A DNA stretch of 64,000 bases from Companilactobacillus alimentarius DSM 20249 (GTDB lineage: Bacteria; Bacillota; Bacilli; Lactobacillales; Lactobacillaceae). Location of the stretch: the NCBI RefSeq assembly GCF_002849895.1, contig NZ_CP018867.1, positions 1,922,001 to 1,986,000 on the forward strand. Reading direction: 5' to 3'. Positions 17,002-26,067 of the stretch are shown here, in pieces. The translations under genes were made by a program, and so were the position numbers. Position 1 is the stretch's first letter, and every line of letters begins with the position of its first letter. The notes under the pieces were generated by a model, which did no database searches, was not told where the DNA came from, and worked only from the letters and a program-made list of their open reading frames with translations.

Positions 17002-17852
17002 TGGCATCATTGATGGAATTCTTTCAAGCGTTAGGTAAGTACGATTTCCTCCAAAGTGCTTTATTGACAGCAATTATGGTTGGAATCATGTCAGGAATTA
17101 TTGGTAGTTTCATTATTTTACGAGGGATGTCGCTGATGGGGGATGCCATTTCCCATTCGGTGTTACCCGGAGTTGCTGTGGCGTACATGTTAGGAATTAA
17201 TATTTTGATTGGTGCCTCAATTTTTGGAGTGCTCGCCGCATTATTGATCGGTTTCGTAGCTTCAAAAAGTAAGATTAAAACTGACACATCTATCGGAGTC
17301 GTCTTTAGTGCCTTTTATGCATTAGGATTCATTTTGATCTCGATGGCTGAGAGTTCAACTAATCTACACCATATTTTATTTGGAAATATCCTAGCCGTAA
17401 GTGATTCTGATATCATGACAACCGCAGTTGTCTTAGGAATCGTGATTCTATTCGTAGTTACTTTCTATAAAGAACTTTTGGTAACATCATTTGACGCTAC
17501 ATACGCAAGGACTTATGGTCTCAATGTACAGTTGATTCATTATACTTTAATGCTAGTTTTAACATTAGTAACTGTTTCTGCTTTACAAACAGTAGGAATT
17601 ATTCTAGTAGTGGCAATGCTTATCACACCAGCAGCTACGGCCTTTCTTTGGACGGATAAATTAGGCGTGATGCTTGTTTTGTCAACGATAATTGGAGCAA
17701 TTTCCTCCATTATAGGATTGTTCTTTAGTTACACCCTAAACTGGGCTTCCGGTCCAGCAATTGTCATAGTTGCAGCAGTATTGTTTGCTTTATCGTTTGT
17801 ACTTTCTCCCAAACAGAACTTCTTTAAACTGAAAGGAAGTGTCACACGATGA
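17001..17852 (+). CDS. mtsB: Manganese/metal ABC transporter permease
   Basis: A 283-residue integral membrane protein of the ABC-3 (ZnuB/MntB/PsaC) family with about eight helices. GIIGSFIILRGMSLMGDAISHSVLPGVA carries the conserved ISHS/LPG segment of the family, and VGIILVVAMLITPAATA is the late conserved helix that contacts the ATPase. ATG 17001 overlaps the ATPase stop; a GTG one codon earlier is possible. Its own stop overlaps the binding-protein start (ATGA), so the three genes are tightly coupled. It forms the metal channel in the cytoplasmic membrane. Confidence 0.9.
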   Translation: MASLMEFFQALGKYDFLQSALLTAIMVGIMSGIIGSFIILRGMSLMGDAISHSVLPGVAVAYMLGINILIGASIFGVLAALLIGFVASKSKIKTDTSIGVVFSAFYALGFILISMAESSTNLHHILFGNILAVSDSDIMTTAVVLGIVILFVVTFYKELLVTSFDATYARTYGLNVQLIHYTLMLVLTLVTVSALQTVGIILVVAMLITPAATAFLWTDKLGVMLVLSTIIGAISSIIGLFFSYTLNWASGPAIVIVAAVLFALSFVLSPKQNFFKLKGSVTR

Positions 17853-18781
17853 AACGAATTCTAGTTACCTTTATAGCGGTAGTGGCAATGATAAGTGGCG
17901 TGTACTTCTTTTTACATGGACGAACGAGCACAATGCAAACGAATAATAATAAGTTACACATAGTAACAACTAATTCAATTTTAGAAGATATGGTTCAAAA
18001 CGTTGGGAAGGATCGCATCGAGCTTTACAGTATTGTAAAAAGAGGCACTGATCCACATGAATATGAGCCTCAACCGACTGATGTTTCCGCAGCAGCCGAT
18101 GCTGATATAATTTTTCACAATGGTCTGAACTTAGAAACTGGCGGTAATGGTTGGTTTAATAAACTGGTAGAAACTTCACACAAAGAATTTGATAAGGAAG
18201 TTTTTTCAGCTAGTGAAAATGTTAAAGCTAAACATCTGACAACTAATCGGGATGAAGAGGATCCACATGCATGGTTGGATCTGTCCAATGGAATTAAGTA
18301 TGTTCAACTGATTACACAAGTGATGAAAGAAAAAGATCCACAAAATGCTCAGTTTTATCAGAAAAACTCTGATAAATACATTGCTAAATTGGATAAGTTA
18401 CATAAAACAGCTCAATCTAGATTTATAGATATTCCACAATCAAAACGACTCCTAGTCACATCGGAAGGGGCCTTTAAATATTTCTCAAGCGCTTATCACG
18501 TAACTCCTGCATATATTTGGGAAATAAATACTGAATCACAAGGAACACCAGAACAAATGGAAGAAGTCTTGAGTAAAATTAATCAATCAGAGGTCAAGAG
18601 TTTGTTTGTAGAATCATCAGTTTCACCGAAATCAATGAATAAAGTATCTAAAGAAACTGGTTTGAAGATACATTCGAAATTGTTTACCGATTCATTAGCT
18701 CAAAGCGGCAGTACTGGCGACACTTATTATTCTATGATGAAATGGAATATTGATAAGATTCACGAAGGACTGAGTAAATAA
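17849..18781 (+). CDS. mtsA: Metal-binding protein of Mn ABC transporter (PsaA-like), without lipobox
   Basis: A 310-residue cluster A-I solute-binding protein very like pneumococcal PsaA. The metal ligands line up as His70 (GTDPHEYEP), His140 (EDPHAWLD), Glu206 (TSEGAFKYF) and Asp281 (FTDSLA), the His-His-Glu-Asp set of Mn-binding members. The N-terminus has a hydrophobic helix (ILVTFIAVVAMISGVYFFL) but no lipobox cysteine, so it is probably held by an uncleaved signal anchor rather than a lipid. It captures Mn outside the cell and hands it to the permease encoded upstream. GGAAGTG is its ribosome-binding site within the preceding gene. Confidence 0.92.
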   Translation: MKRILVTFIAVVAMISGVYFFLHGRTSTMQTNNNKLHIVTTNSILEDMVQNVGKDRIELYSIVKRGTDPHEYEPQPTDVSAAADADIIFHNGLNLETGGNGWFNKLVETSHKEFDKEVFSASENVKAKHLTTNRDEEDPHAWLDLSNGIKYVQLITQVMKEKDPQNAQFYQKNSDKYIAKLDKLHKTAQSRFIDIPQSKRLLVTSEGAFKYFSSAYHVTPAYIWEINTESQGTPEQMEEVLSKINQSEVKSLFVESSVSPKSMNKVSKETGLKIHSKLFTDSLAQSGSTGDTYYSMMKWNIDKIHEGLSK

Positions 18782-18811
18782 GCCGAAAACAAAATATTTT
18801 TGACTCAAATA

Positions 18812-18880
18812 AACAGTATTTATTTTCTAAGTACGTAACTGCTTTGACGTATAAAAACGAGAATAAATGCTGTTTTTTTT
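18812..18880 (+). terminator. Terminator of mts operon
   Basis: AACAGTATTTATT / AATAAATGCTGTT arms with G-T pairs, an inner TACGT/ACGTA hairpin and eight T residues. Confidence 0.7.
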
Positions 18881-18947
18881 GCTTTTATGATACAAGTTTA
18901 ATTAATAAGTCAGTTATGTCTCAGGTTTTATTTATCGGAGTTTATTT

Positions 18948-18978
18948 TTGATGAAATAAAATATATACGGTCTATAAT
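18948..18978 (+). promoter_or_regulatory. Likely promoter of the WxL lectin gene
   Basis: TATAAT at 18973-18978 with a TTGATG-like -35 at 18948, spacing slightly long (19 bp). It leaves a leader of about 65 nt. Apart from this and the mts terminator, nothing else was seen in the 269-nt gap. Confidence 0.5.
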
Positions 18979-19050
18979 AGAAATAGTGAATAATACTTTT
19001 TTATTTAAGTAATCAGAAAATATATATTTATTTTATTGGGGAGGGTTAAT

Positions 19051-21288
19051 ATGAAAAAGAACATTTTAGTGATATTGTTTTTGGCATTACTATTAATAGT
19101 AACTAAAAATAATCAACAAGTGGTTAAAGCAACACCACAAATGGATGCCCTACAAGAAGCACAAACCGGTTTAAGTGAAGCACCAGATAATCTAGGATTG
19201 GATGGTGATCAGTTCATAGTTGGGGATCTTTCAGGGTACGGTAGTGCTAAGAATAGTGCTATTCTACAAAACTCTTCTAGTCACTCAACAGGAACAACAT
19301 ATGATCCTTTAAGGGCTATCAGAATGACCAACTATATAAATCAACAAGGTTCGATTTGGTCTAATGTTGACGAAGGCAATTTTGTGGATATTCAAAAGAA
19401 ACAAACTTTGTCATTGTGGATGTATTTTGGACCAGCGCAACATATCAATAAGAATGATGGTTTTGGTGATGGGATGGCCTTTGTTTTACAAAATCCTAGT
19501 AACGGAACTACATCCTTTTCACATCGTGGAACCACAATAGGAACTGGCGAAACTTTAGGTGTCTGGGGGATAGACGATAATAACAAGACTAGTGATCCTG
19601 CAACTATTGCTAGTACAGCTATTCCTAATAGTTGGGCTTTGGAGTTTGATACTAATGCCAATAATTCTGAAACATCAGGGAATGACTTTGATGAGGGGAT
19701 TTCTGGACAACATATTGCCTACGCTGATCCCGCTTCTGCAGATACTTATGCTCGACACCATGATCTTCTTAACATTTTAAATAATACTAATTATTTTTCT
19801 ATGAATCATCAAGGAATCCAAAATGTAACCTTGCATGATGGAAAATGGCATCACTTAACTATTTCTTGGAATCCTAATACTTTTAAAATTACGTATAAAT
19901 TTAATGATAAGAACCCAGATGGCTCAAAGGGAAGTAATCCAATAACATATACTACCGATAAAATTCAGGCGACTGAGTTTGGTGGACACTCTGCGTTGAG
20001 TAGCAATAAATTGCAATGGGGTTTCACGGCAACAAGTGGTTCTGCTTATGAAGCTAACTTGATTGCTTTTGAATCCATTCCTTCATCTGTTGAAGCTGAA
20101 GTAAGTTCTGATGTTAGTGATTTGACGCAAGATAAAACTATTACAAGCGATAGTACGAATAAAGATGTTAATGCTGGTGATAAATTGAGCGTTAATTATC
20201 ATTTGAAGTACGATAGTGGTAGTGATAAATGGCTTAATAATGTGGCAACGATAAAATTGCCTAGCAATGTAACTTATACCAATGGTGATAATAATCAGAT
20301 CGTGGGTTATATTACTTATGATGATGGCAGTAAAGAACCTTTGTATACTAGTGAAATAGATAGTTCAACTAACACCTTAACTCATACAATAGGTAAAGAT
20401 TTATCTTCCAGTTCGCCTAATAGTGCAACGATTTCTATTAATGGGACTGCTAATGATGTTACAAGTGATACCAAAGTAGCTTCCGTGCGGACTCAATTCG
20501 AGAGTGATAATTTAATTACGGATGCTGATACGCCTGAATTTACTATTAAGAAATTAAAACCAATCAGTTTGAAGTTGAATCAAAGCAATATGACTGTGGA
20601 TAATAAGCAGGATGCTAATTTAACAGGTACTGTTTCATATGATGACGCAAGTGCTGTCGACAATTCACAAGTAACCGTTCATACGAATTTAAACGGCAAA
20701 GATCTAAACAGCTTTAAGATGTCTGATAGTAGTAATGCAAGCAGTGCAACTAGTGGTCAATTGAATTTCACTATAACTACTGATGAGTTGACACAACCTA
20801 TCAACACTTTGAAAGTTTATGTTGAAGATGATGATGGAAATATTTCATCCACTTCAACAGTTAAAATTACTAAAAAGGGAAGCTTATCCTTGAGTGTTAG
20901 TGATTATTCATTTGGCAGCATTAATCAAGCTACTCCTACCGGTTTGATTTCACGCAAGGGAACTTGGAATATTGTTGTTTCTGATGGACGTGAAGAAGGT
21001 ACGACTGATCCGTGGAATTTATCAGCCGCATCTACTGGTTTAACCAACGGTGATAATGCGTTTAAGGGTGGCTTGATTTTCAAAGACTCCAATGGTTCAG
21101 AGCAAACATTATCAGGTGAGAGCGCAGTGGAGATTGCAAAAGGCTACAAGACAATTACTGGCGATGAGAAAACTAACATCGGTCAATCTTGGAATAGTTC
21201 AGAGGGAATTATGCTAAAAACTAACGGACTTAATACTAGTGGCAACTATTCGGGAACGGTCAATTGGACTTTGTCAGAATCAATTTAA
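19051..21288 (+). CDS. Secreted L-type lectin domain protein with C-terminal WxL domain
   Basis: A 745-residue surface protein from ATG 19051 after GGGAGGG. Residues 1-27 form a signal peptide. Residues about 45-340 resemble bacterial L-type lectin domains: LSLWMYFGP, DGMAFVLQN, ETLGVWG, SWALEFDTNAN with its metal-binding Asp/Asn, and WHHLTISWNP. A middle region of roughly 260 residues, rich in Ser, Thr, Asp and Asn, looks like beta-sandwich repeats. The C-terminal 140 or so residues form a WxL domain (GTWNIVVSD, PWNLSA, and the final NWTLSESI) that binds peptidoglycan non-covalently. It probably binds glycans of hosts, plants or neighbouring cells. No csc-type partner genes (DUF916, LPXTG) are adjacent. 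Confidence 0.88.
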   Translation: MKKNILVILFLALLLIVTKNNQQVVKATPQMDALQEAQTGLSEAPDNLGLDGDQFIVGDLSGYGSAKNSAILQNSSSHSTGTTYDPLRAIRMTNYINQQGSIWSNVDEGNFVDIQKKQTLSLWMYFGPAQHINKNDGFGDGMAFVLQNPSNGTTSFSHRGTTIGTGETLGVWGIDDNNKTSDPATIASTAIPNSWALEFDTNANNSETSGNDFDEGISGQHIAYADPASADTYARHHDLLNILNNTNYFSMNHQGIQNVTLHDGKWHHLTISWNPNTFKITYKFNDKNPDGSKGSNPITYTTDKIQATEFGGHSALSSNKLQWGFTATSGSAYEANLIAFESIPSSVEAEVSSDVSDLTQDKTITSDSTNKDVNAGDKLSVNYHLKYDSGSDKWLNNVATIKLPSNVTYTNGDNNQIVGYITYDDGSKEPLYTSEIDSSTNTLTHTIGKDLSSSSPNSATISINGTANDVTSDTKVASVRTQFESDNLITDADTPEFTIKKLKPISLKLNQSNMTVDNKQDANLTGTVSYDDASAVDNSQVTVHTNLNGKDLNSFKMSDSSNASSATSGQLNFTITTDELTQPINTLKVYVEDDDGNISSTSTVKITKKGSLSLSVSDYSFGSINQATPTGLISRKGTWNIVVSDGREEGTTDPWNLSAASTGLTNGDNAFKGGLIFKDSNGSEQTLSGESAVEIAKGYKTITGDEKTNIGQSWNSSEGIMLKTNGLNTSGNYSGTVNWTLSESI

Positions 21289-21293
21289 AATAA

Positions 21294-21341
21294 AAAAACT
21301 CAAAAACTTAGCATATGAGGGCTAAAAGTTTTTGAGTTTTT
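21294..21341 (+). terminator. Rho-independent terminator of WxL lectin gene
   Basis: AAAAACTCAAAAACTTAGC / GCTAAAAGTTTTTGAGTTTTT, long A/T-rich stem with an 8-nt loop. Confidence 0.85.
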
Positions 21342-21425
21342 CTTTGAAATGTCTATAATACTATGATTTTTTGATTATTCAATTTATTTGCTCCATCAAT
21401 TGAACAATGAAAAAAGTCAAACGAA

Positions 21426-21476
21426 AAAACGGTCAGTGTGATAACCATCTTAGATGATTAACGCTCTGACCGTTTT
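21426..21476 (-). terminator. Terminator of Bax-inhibitor-1 gene
   Basis: Perfect 11-bp stem AAAACGGTCAG / CTGACCGTTTT just downstream of the minus-strand gene that ends at 21488; an inner hairpin fills the loop. Confidence 0.8.
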
Positions 21477-21487
21477 AGTGATTAAAC

Positions 21488-22186
21488 CTAGTTGTTATTT
21501 CCAAAAATTTGAATGATACTTAAGAACAAGTTGATGAAATCAAGGACTAGGTTAACTGAAGCAAGTAAAGCAATGGCACCAAGACTCTCCGATGTTGCGT
21601 TGTTTTGATAAATACGTTTGATATTTTGAGAATCAAAAGCAATGTAGAACAAGAAGAGAATAACGATAACGCCACTTACAAGCATCATCAATGGAGTGCT
21701 CTTGAAGATCAAGAGATTAATAGCTTCGACGGCAATGACGGAGATAAGACCGATCATTAAGGTCCGACTCCACTTAGTCAAATCTTTCTTGGTAACGAAA
21801 CCGATGAAAGCTGAGACAATAAAGATTGCTGAAGTGACAGTTAACGTTTGGATGATACTTTTAGCGGAATAGATATAGAAGATAGGTACTCCGATAAATG
21901 ATAATGTAAACAAGAATCCTACGTAACTTAAGAATGTTAAGAAGTAAGATCTTGTTGCGAAACGTCCACAGAGACTAATGAAGGCGATAGGAACACCAAT
22001 CATTAAAATCATGGAAATAATACGATGGTTTGCCATACCTTGGAAAAGTGCCATGGATAAGGCTGTGTTTTTAGCGATTGCTTGAGCACAAATCATCCAA
22101 AAAGCAATTCCCAAACCGGTATATAAGTAAACTAGTGATGTAAATCTCGCTAGACCGGTGGCTTTAACTTTATCTATACTTTGCAT
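21488..22186 (-). CDS. Bax inhibitor-1 family membrane protein
   Basis: A 232-residue protein with seven predicted membrane helices, the Bax inhibitor-1/YccA architecture. ATG 22186 is chosen because GAGGAGG lies just upstream; an earlier in-frame codon at 22234 has no such site. The late helices contain FYIAFDSQNIKRIYQN, a recognisable BI-1 motif with the conserved Asp, and the C-terminus ASVNLVLDFINLFLSIIQIFG matches the family's LYLDFINLF signature. Bacterial members are pH-sensitive calcium leak channels in at least one studied case (BsYetJ); the role here is unknown. Its own terminator follows. Confidence 0.9.
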   Translation of the reverse strand: MQSIDKVKATGLARFTSLVYLYTGLGIAFWMICAQAIAKNTALSMALFQGMANHRIISMILMIGVPIAFISLCGRFATRSYFLTFLSYVGFLFTLSFIGVPIFYIYSAKSIIQTLTVTSAIFIVSAFIGFVTKKDLTKWSRTLMIGLISVIAVEAINLLIFKSTPLMMLVSGVIVILFLFYIAFDSQNIKRIYQNNATSESLGAIALLASVNLVLDFINLFLSIIQIFGNNN

Positions 22187-22252
22187 ATTTTCCTCCTCAT
22201 TTACTACTAATATAATTGTACAATAGAATAACATTTCTTAGTAAAATTAAAA

Positions 22253-22306
22253 ACCACTTTGAGAATAATTAAGGTTAAAACCACTTGTGACAGTATTTAG
22301 ACCACT
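22253..22306 (+). promoter_or_regulatory. Repeated ACCACTT motifs upstream of LytTR gene
   Basis: ACCACTT at 22253 and 22280 and ACCACT at 22301; the last two are 21 bp apart, two helical turns. Phased direct repeats are the usual target of LytTR regulators, so they may be autoregulatory sites. Confidence 0.4.
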
Positions 22307-22373
22307 CAAGCAAATGTGCTGTATTTGAGCGTTTAAAAGTAGTGTAATACTAATAACGAAAGGGTTGTTCGAT

Positions 22374-22826
22374 GTGAAAATAAAAGTAGATCTTTCACCA
22401 CAATATTTCGAAAAAGAGATTGTGATTCATGCGGATAAAAATGATGGCGAAGTTAAACAAATTTTGCATAGTCTAAAAGAAATTGAGACTAAATTTCATA
22501 GTCTGAATGGTTATTTGGATGACACAGTTTATTCGTTACAATTAACCGATATTTTATTTTTTGAAACTAACGATCGAAATGTTTACGCACATACGAAAAA
22601 GAATGCTTTTTTGATACATTATCGTTTGTACGAACTGGAAGAGAATTTACCGGATAATTTTCTACGAGTTTCTAAGTCATGTATCTTAAATACTGATGAA
22701 ATTCTTTCGTTGACGCATTCGGTTACGGGAAACGTAGTTAAATTCCGAGATACTTACAAGCAAATTTACGTTTCTCGAAGATTCTTGAAGAATTTGAAAA
22801 TTAAATTAAATCAAAGGAAGGTTTAG
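22374..22826 (+). CDS. LytTR-domain DNA-binding regulator
   Basis: A 150-residue protein beginning at GTG 22374, about 10 nt after AAAGGG; a TTG at 22365 would sit on top of that site. The C-terminal part from about residue 60 is a LytTR domain: DILFFETNDRNVYAHTKK, YRLYELEENLPDNFLRVSKS, and ILNTDEI...VSRRFLKNLK. There is no receiver domain, so it belongs to the short LytTR class that pairs with membrane proteins rather than histidine kinases. The partner is probably the LiaF-like membrane protein three nt downstream. Phased repeats upstream suggest self-regulation. Confidence 0.87.
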   Translation: MKIKVDLSPQYFEKEIVIHADKNDGEVKQILHSLKEIETKFHSLNGYLDDTVYSLQLTDILFFETNDRNVYAHTKKNAFLIHYRLYELEENLPDNFLRVSKSCILNTDEILSLTHSVTGNVVKFRDTYKQIYVSRRFLKNLKIKLNQRKV

Positions 22827-22829
22827 ATT

Positions 22830-23579
22830 ATGAGAAATAAAAATGGAATCTTTTGGGGCTTGTTTTTACTACTAAGTGCGGTCATTCTAGTAGTCAGCCA
22901 GATGCACCTTTTAACATATACTTTGAGCTTTTGGACAATCGTCTTTTCTTTATTCTTGTTGGCAGTTCTAATTAAAAGTTTAGTTTATTTTTCAATACCA
23001 GGAAGCGTTTTTTCCCTAGCTTTTTTGGCAATACTTTATGCAAAACCATTAGGTATCACTAATTTAGTTCCTTGGACAATTTTAGGAGCTGCTTTGTTAG
23101 TCTCAATGGGGTTGTCTCTAATTTTACGCCCACTTCTTTTTAAACATCGTCCATGGTTCAATTATAAAAAAGGTTATACCAGAGGACACCATGGTCCATT
23201 TGTCAGTTTCGATTACAATGCAGAACCTGATATGAAGACAGTCGACGCACCTGATGTTGATGTGTATGTAAAAATGGGCAATAGCGTAAGATATGTGAAA
23301 TCTGACGATTTCCAAACAGCCAATGTTGACGTTAACATGGGAGAGGCAAAAGTTTATTTTGATCATGTGACTGTAAAAGATACTGCTGAGATTAATGTGA
23401 ACGTGTCATTAGGTGGCGTAGAGCTGTATATTCCGCGTGATTGGAATGTGGTTAAAAATATTAATAATAATATGGGAAATATTACAGAAAACGGCACTTG
23501 CAATATAAATGGCGATGATCCCGACGTAGTTATTTCTGGATTAGTTTCCTTAGGTAATTTGAAAATTAATTATATTTAG
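22830..23579 (+). CDS. LiaF-like membrane protein (LytTR partner)
   Basis: A 249-residue protein with four N-terminal membrane helices (about 1-105) and a C-terminal soluble region of about 130 residues. The tail resembles the LiaF/cell-wall-active antibiotics response domain: a beta-rich run with FQTANVDVNMGEAKVYFDHVTV and NVSLGGVELYIPRDW, which is that family's hallmark. LiaF proteins keep a cell-envelope stress regulator silent until the membrane is disturbed. Next to a LytTR gene with 3 nt between them, the pair may form a small envelope-stress or signalling module. AAAGGAAGG is the ribosome-binding site. Confidence 0.83.
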   Translation: MRNKNGIFWGLFLLLSAVILVVSQMHLLTYTLSFWTIVFSLFLLAVLIKSLVYFSIPGSVFSLAFLAILYAKPLGITNLVPWTILGAALLVSMGLSLILRPLLFKHRPWFNYKKGYTRGHHGPFVSFDYNAEPDMKTVDAPDVDVYVKMGNSVRYVKSDDFQTANVDVNMGEAKVYFDHVTVKDTAEINVNVSLGGVELYIPRDWNVVKNINNNMGNITENGTCNINGDDPDVVISGLVSLGNLKINYI

Positions 23580-23695
23580 GTATTGTTGATTTTATAACAC
23601 TAATACAGTATTAACTCGCAAGTCCAAATACTATCTATATTCTTCCAAAATAGTAAAATCATAATTAAAAACGAGTGATAAGCGGGGACAAGTAA

Positions 23696-24490
23696 ATGGA
23701 AAATTTCACGATCTACAATGAAACAATTGATGAATTGCCGATTATCATAGATTTGCCACACAGTGGTGTAGAAGTTCCCAGTGGGATTCGAGAAAAAATT
23801 ATTCCTGACAGATTATTACCTAACGTGGATTGGTTTTTACCCGACTTATATAGTTTTTTACCACAAAATGGTTTTACGACATTACAAAATAATATACACC
23901 GATATGTGGTAGACCCTAATCGAAGTCTTAGGATGACTGATTCTACTGGTGATTATCGCCACGAAGTTGTTTATAGTAAGAATACTTTTGATAAACCACT
24001 TTATCAAAGAGAATTGACATCTGACGAAATCAATCAGCGGATAGAATCGTTTTATAAGCCTTACCATCAACAGTTACAGAAATTAATTGATCATAAATTA
24101 GAGAAGTTTGAAAAAATTTATTTGTTCGATTTACATAGTTTCGCAAAATATCCGCATGAAGATGTGACAACGGCTGATGTGGTACTTGGGAATCATTTTG
24201 ATAAAACTTCTAGTATAAAATTACGTGAGTTTATGACTGAACAATTCAGTCATAAAGGTTATTCAGTCTCTAATAATTTTCCCTTTTCAGGTGGATACAT
24301 CACGCCCCACTATGGTCAAAACCCTCAGGTAGAAGCTATTCAAATTGAGTTGGCATATCATATGTATATCGAGAATCGCTATTTTGGTGAAGAAGAACTC
24401 ACTGGCGTAGATGCGGGGACCTTCACAACTGCTAAGAACAGTTTACAAAGTATTTTTATGGAATTACTTAATCAAATTCTTTCTGAATAA
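23696..24490 (+). CDS. N-formylglutamate amidohydrolase family protein
   Basis: A 264-residue member of the N-formylglutamate amidohydrolase (FGase) family, a zinc-dependent peptidase-like fold. PIIIDLPHSGVEVP contains the first metal-ligand histidine, DWFLPDLY follows, HRYVVDPNRSLR is the conserved arginine segment, and LFDLHSF carries another histidine. FSGGYITPHYG and AIQIELAYHMY (substrate glutamate region) complete the signature. Classical members hydrolyse N-formyl-L-glutamate in histidine breakdown, but no hut genes are near, so an N-acyl amino acid or peptide substrate is possible here. Transcribed alone, followed by a hairpin-family terminator. Confidence 0.85.
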   Translation: MENFTIYNETIDELPIIIDLPHSGVEVPSGIREKIIPDRLLPNVDWFLPDLYSFLPQNGFTTLQNNIHRYVVDPNRSLRMTDSTGDYRHEVVYSKNTFDKPLYQRELTSDEINQRIESFYKPYHQQLQKLIDHKLEKFEKIYLFDLHSFAKYPHEDVTTADVVLGNHFDKTSSIKLREFMTEQFSHKGYSVSNNFPFSGGYITPHYGQNPQVEAIQIELAYHMYIENRYFGEEELTGVDAGTFTTAKNSLQSIFMELLNQILSE

Positions 24491-24535
24491 AAATAGTTAA
24501 GAGAGCGGACATGGTCGGCATTCGGGCTTTAAGTC

Positions 24536-24578
24536 AAATGAGCCAAGGTAATCGTACTTTGATTACCTTGGCTCATTT
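24536..24578. terminator. Hairpin-family copy 2 (bidirectional terminator)
   Basis: Perfect 18-bp stem AAATGAGCCAAGGTAATC (24536-24553) / GATTACCTTGGCTCATTT (24561-24578), loop GTACTTT, between convergent genes. Same core and loop as the copy at 5679. Confidence 0.85.
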
Positions 24579-24600
24579 GTTTTACTATTTTTGATAAATT

Positions 24601-25608
24601 TTATAGTAAATTAATGTTATTTTCTGCACATTTTTCACGAAGATCTTCAGGCCAAACAGCCGCTTGAACTTCACCGACGTGAGCTTTACCAAGTAATAGC
24701 ATGCAAAGTCGAGATTGTCCGATACCGCCACCAATAGTGTATGGCAATTCTCCGTTTAACAAAGCCTGATGGAATGGCAATTTGGCACGGTCTTGTGCAT
24801 GGGCCATCTTTAATTGTTCCTTCATTGATTCTTCAGAAACACGAATACCCATACTTGAAATTTCTAGGGCATGTTGTAAGGGTTCATACCAGAAAAGAAT
24901 ATCGCCATTTAATTTCCAATCATCATAGTCAGGAGCACGGCCGTCATGACGTTTACCACTCTTCATAGGTCCACCGATTTGCATTAAGAAGACACAGCCA
25001 AGTTCTTTACAGATAGCATCTTCACGTTCTTTAGGTGTCTTGTCAGGCCATCTGTCTTCTAGTTCTTGAGTTGTAACGAAGTGGATTTCATCGGGCAGGT
25101 GATGAACAGCCTTAGGAAATTTGTACCAAACCTCGTGTTCCATATGCTTGATAACCTTGAAAATTTGCTTAACGGTATTTTCCAAAGTTTCAGTTGTACG
25201 TTCATCCTTAGCAATAATTTTTTCCCAATCCCATTGATCAACATAAATGGAGTGGATGTTATCAAGATCTTCATCTTTTCGGATGGCGTTCATGTTTGTG
25301 TAAATTCCTTCGTGCATGTCGAAGTCGTAACGTTTCAAAGCTAGACGTTTCCATTTGGCTAATGAGTGAACAATTTCGATAGTTTCATCGGGGATGCCCT
25401 TCATAGTAAAGGATACAGGGGACTCGACACCATTTAAGTTGTCGTTTAAACCAGTACCTTTTTCGACCATCATTGGAGCAGATAGACGTGATAAATTAAG
25501 TTCCTTACCGAATTCATCTTGGAAAGTTTCACGGATATATTGGATAGCCTTTTGAGTTTCTTTGACAGATAGTTTTGGATCGTAGTCCTTAGGTATAATT
25601 AAGTTCAT
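24601..25608 (-). CDS. asnA: Aspartate-ammonia ligase (asparagine synthetase A)
   Basis: A 335-residue ammonia-dependent asparagine synthetase, related to class II aminoacyl-tRNA synthetases. It makes asparagine from aspartate, ATP and ammonia. Visible landmarks: an N-terminal helix with [15 protein letters not shown], the ATP-site region [44 protein letters not shown], and the C-terminal [18 protein letters not shown], the class II motif 3 equivalent. Length is normal (about 330). Expression is governed by a T-box leader directly upstream, as expected for a gene that responds to uncharged tRNA-Asn. Confidence 0.96.
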   Translation of the reverse strand: MNLIIPKDYDPKLSVKETQKAIQYIRETFQDEFGKELNLSRLSAPMMVEKGTGLNDNLNGVESPVSFTMKGIPDETIEIVHSLAKWKRLALKRYDFDMHEGIYTNMNAIRKDEDLDNIHSIYVDQWDWEKIIAKDERTTETLENTVKQIFKVIKHMEHEVWYKFPKAVHHLPDEIHFVTTQELEDRWPDKTPKEREDAICKELGCVFLMQIGGPMKSGKRHDGRAPDYDDWKLNGDILFWYEPLQHALEISSMGIRVSEESMKEQLKMAHAQDRAKLPFHQALLNGELPYTIGGGIGQSRLCMLLLGKAHVGEVQAAVWPEDLREKCAENNINLL

Positions 25609-25650
25609 TTTGATTCCCCCATAATTTAAATTTTTTAATTAATGCAAAAT

Positions 25651-25945
25651 AAAAAAGTCTTTCATCTCAGTTATTAAATTAATAATAACTGGGACGAAAG
25701 ACTTTTCGCGGTACCACCCAAGTTGCCTATCTCAAAATAGACCACCTCAATAAGAGCACAAGCATGCTCCACCGATGGTAACGTACCGGTTAACGTCTGT
25801 ACTTACTTTGGCAAAGCCATTTTAGCCAGAAACATAAGAAAGTGTTTTTCAGAAATTCCATTTACTGTTTGGGTTCTCACCATTCCCAATTCACTGTCAG
25901 TGTGAAAAATCTTACTCGTCTTTCTTGTCGTTTTTATCTTGTGAC
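25651..25945 (-). promoter_or_regulatory. T-box riboswitch leader of asnA
   Basis: On the minus strand the conserved T-box core GGTGGTACCGCG occurs at 25718-25707, followed by a strong terminator (AAAGTCTTTCGTCCCAG... / ...CTGAGATGAAAGACTTT, then T run; 25706-25651). Stem I begins near GACGAGTAAG (AGTA of the S-turn). An AAC triplet at 25846-25844, preceded by GAAA and followed by A, fits an asparagine specifier. Charged tRNA-Asn would allow termination; uncharged tRNA-Asn would stabilise the antiterminator. A possible promoter TTTACA-16 nt-TAATAT lies just upstream. Confidence 0.92.
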
Positions 25946-26067
25946 ACTTATATTAGCATTAAATTTGAAAATGTAAATACGAAAATTTGATAAAAACTAA
26001 TTTTAGAAGTATGAATTAGAATTACTCTAATGTAGGAAAGCGTAAAAAATGATTTTAAATTTATATT

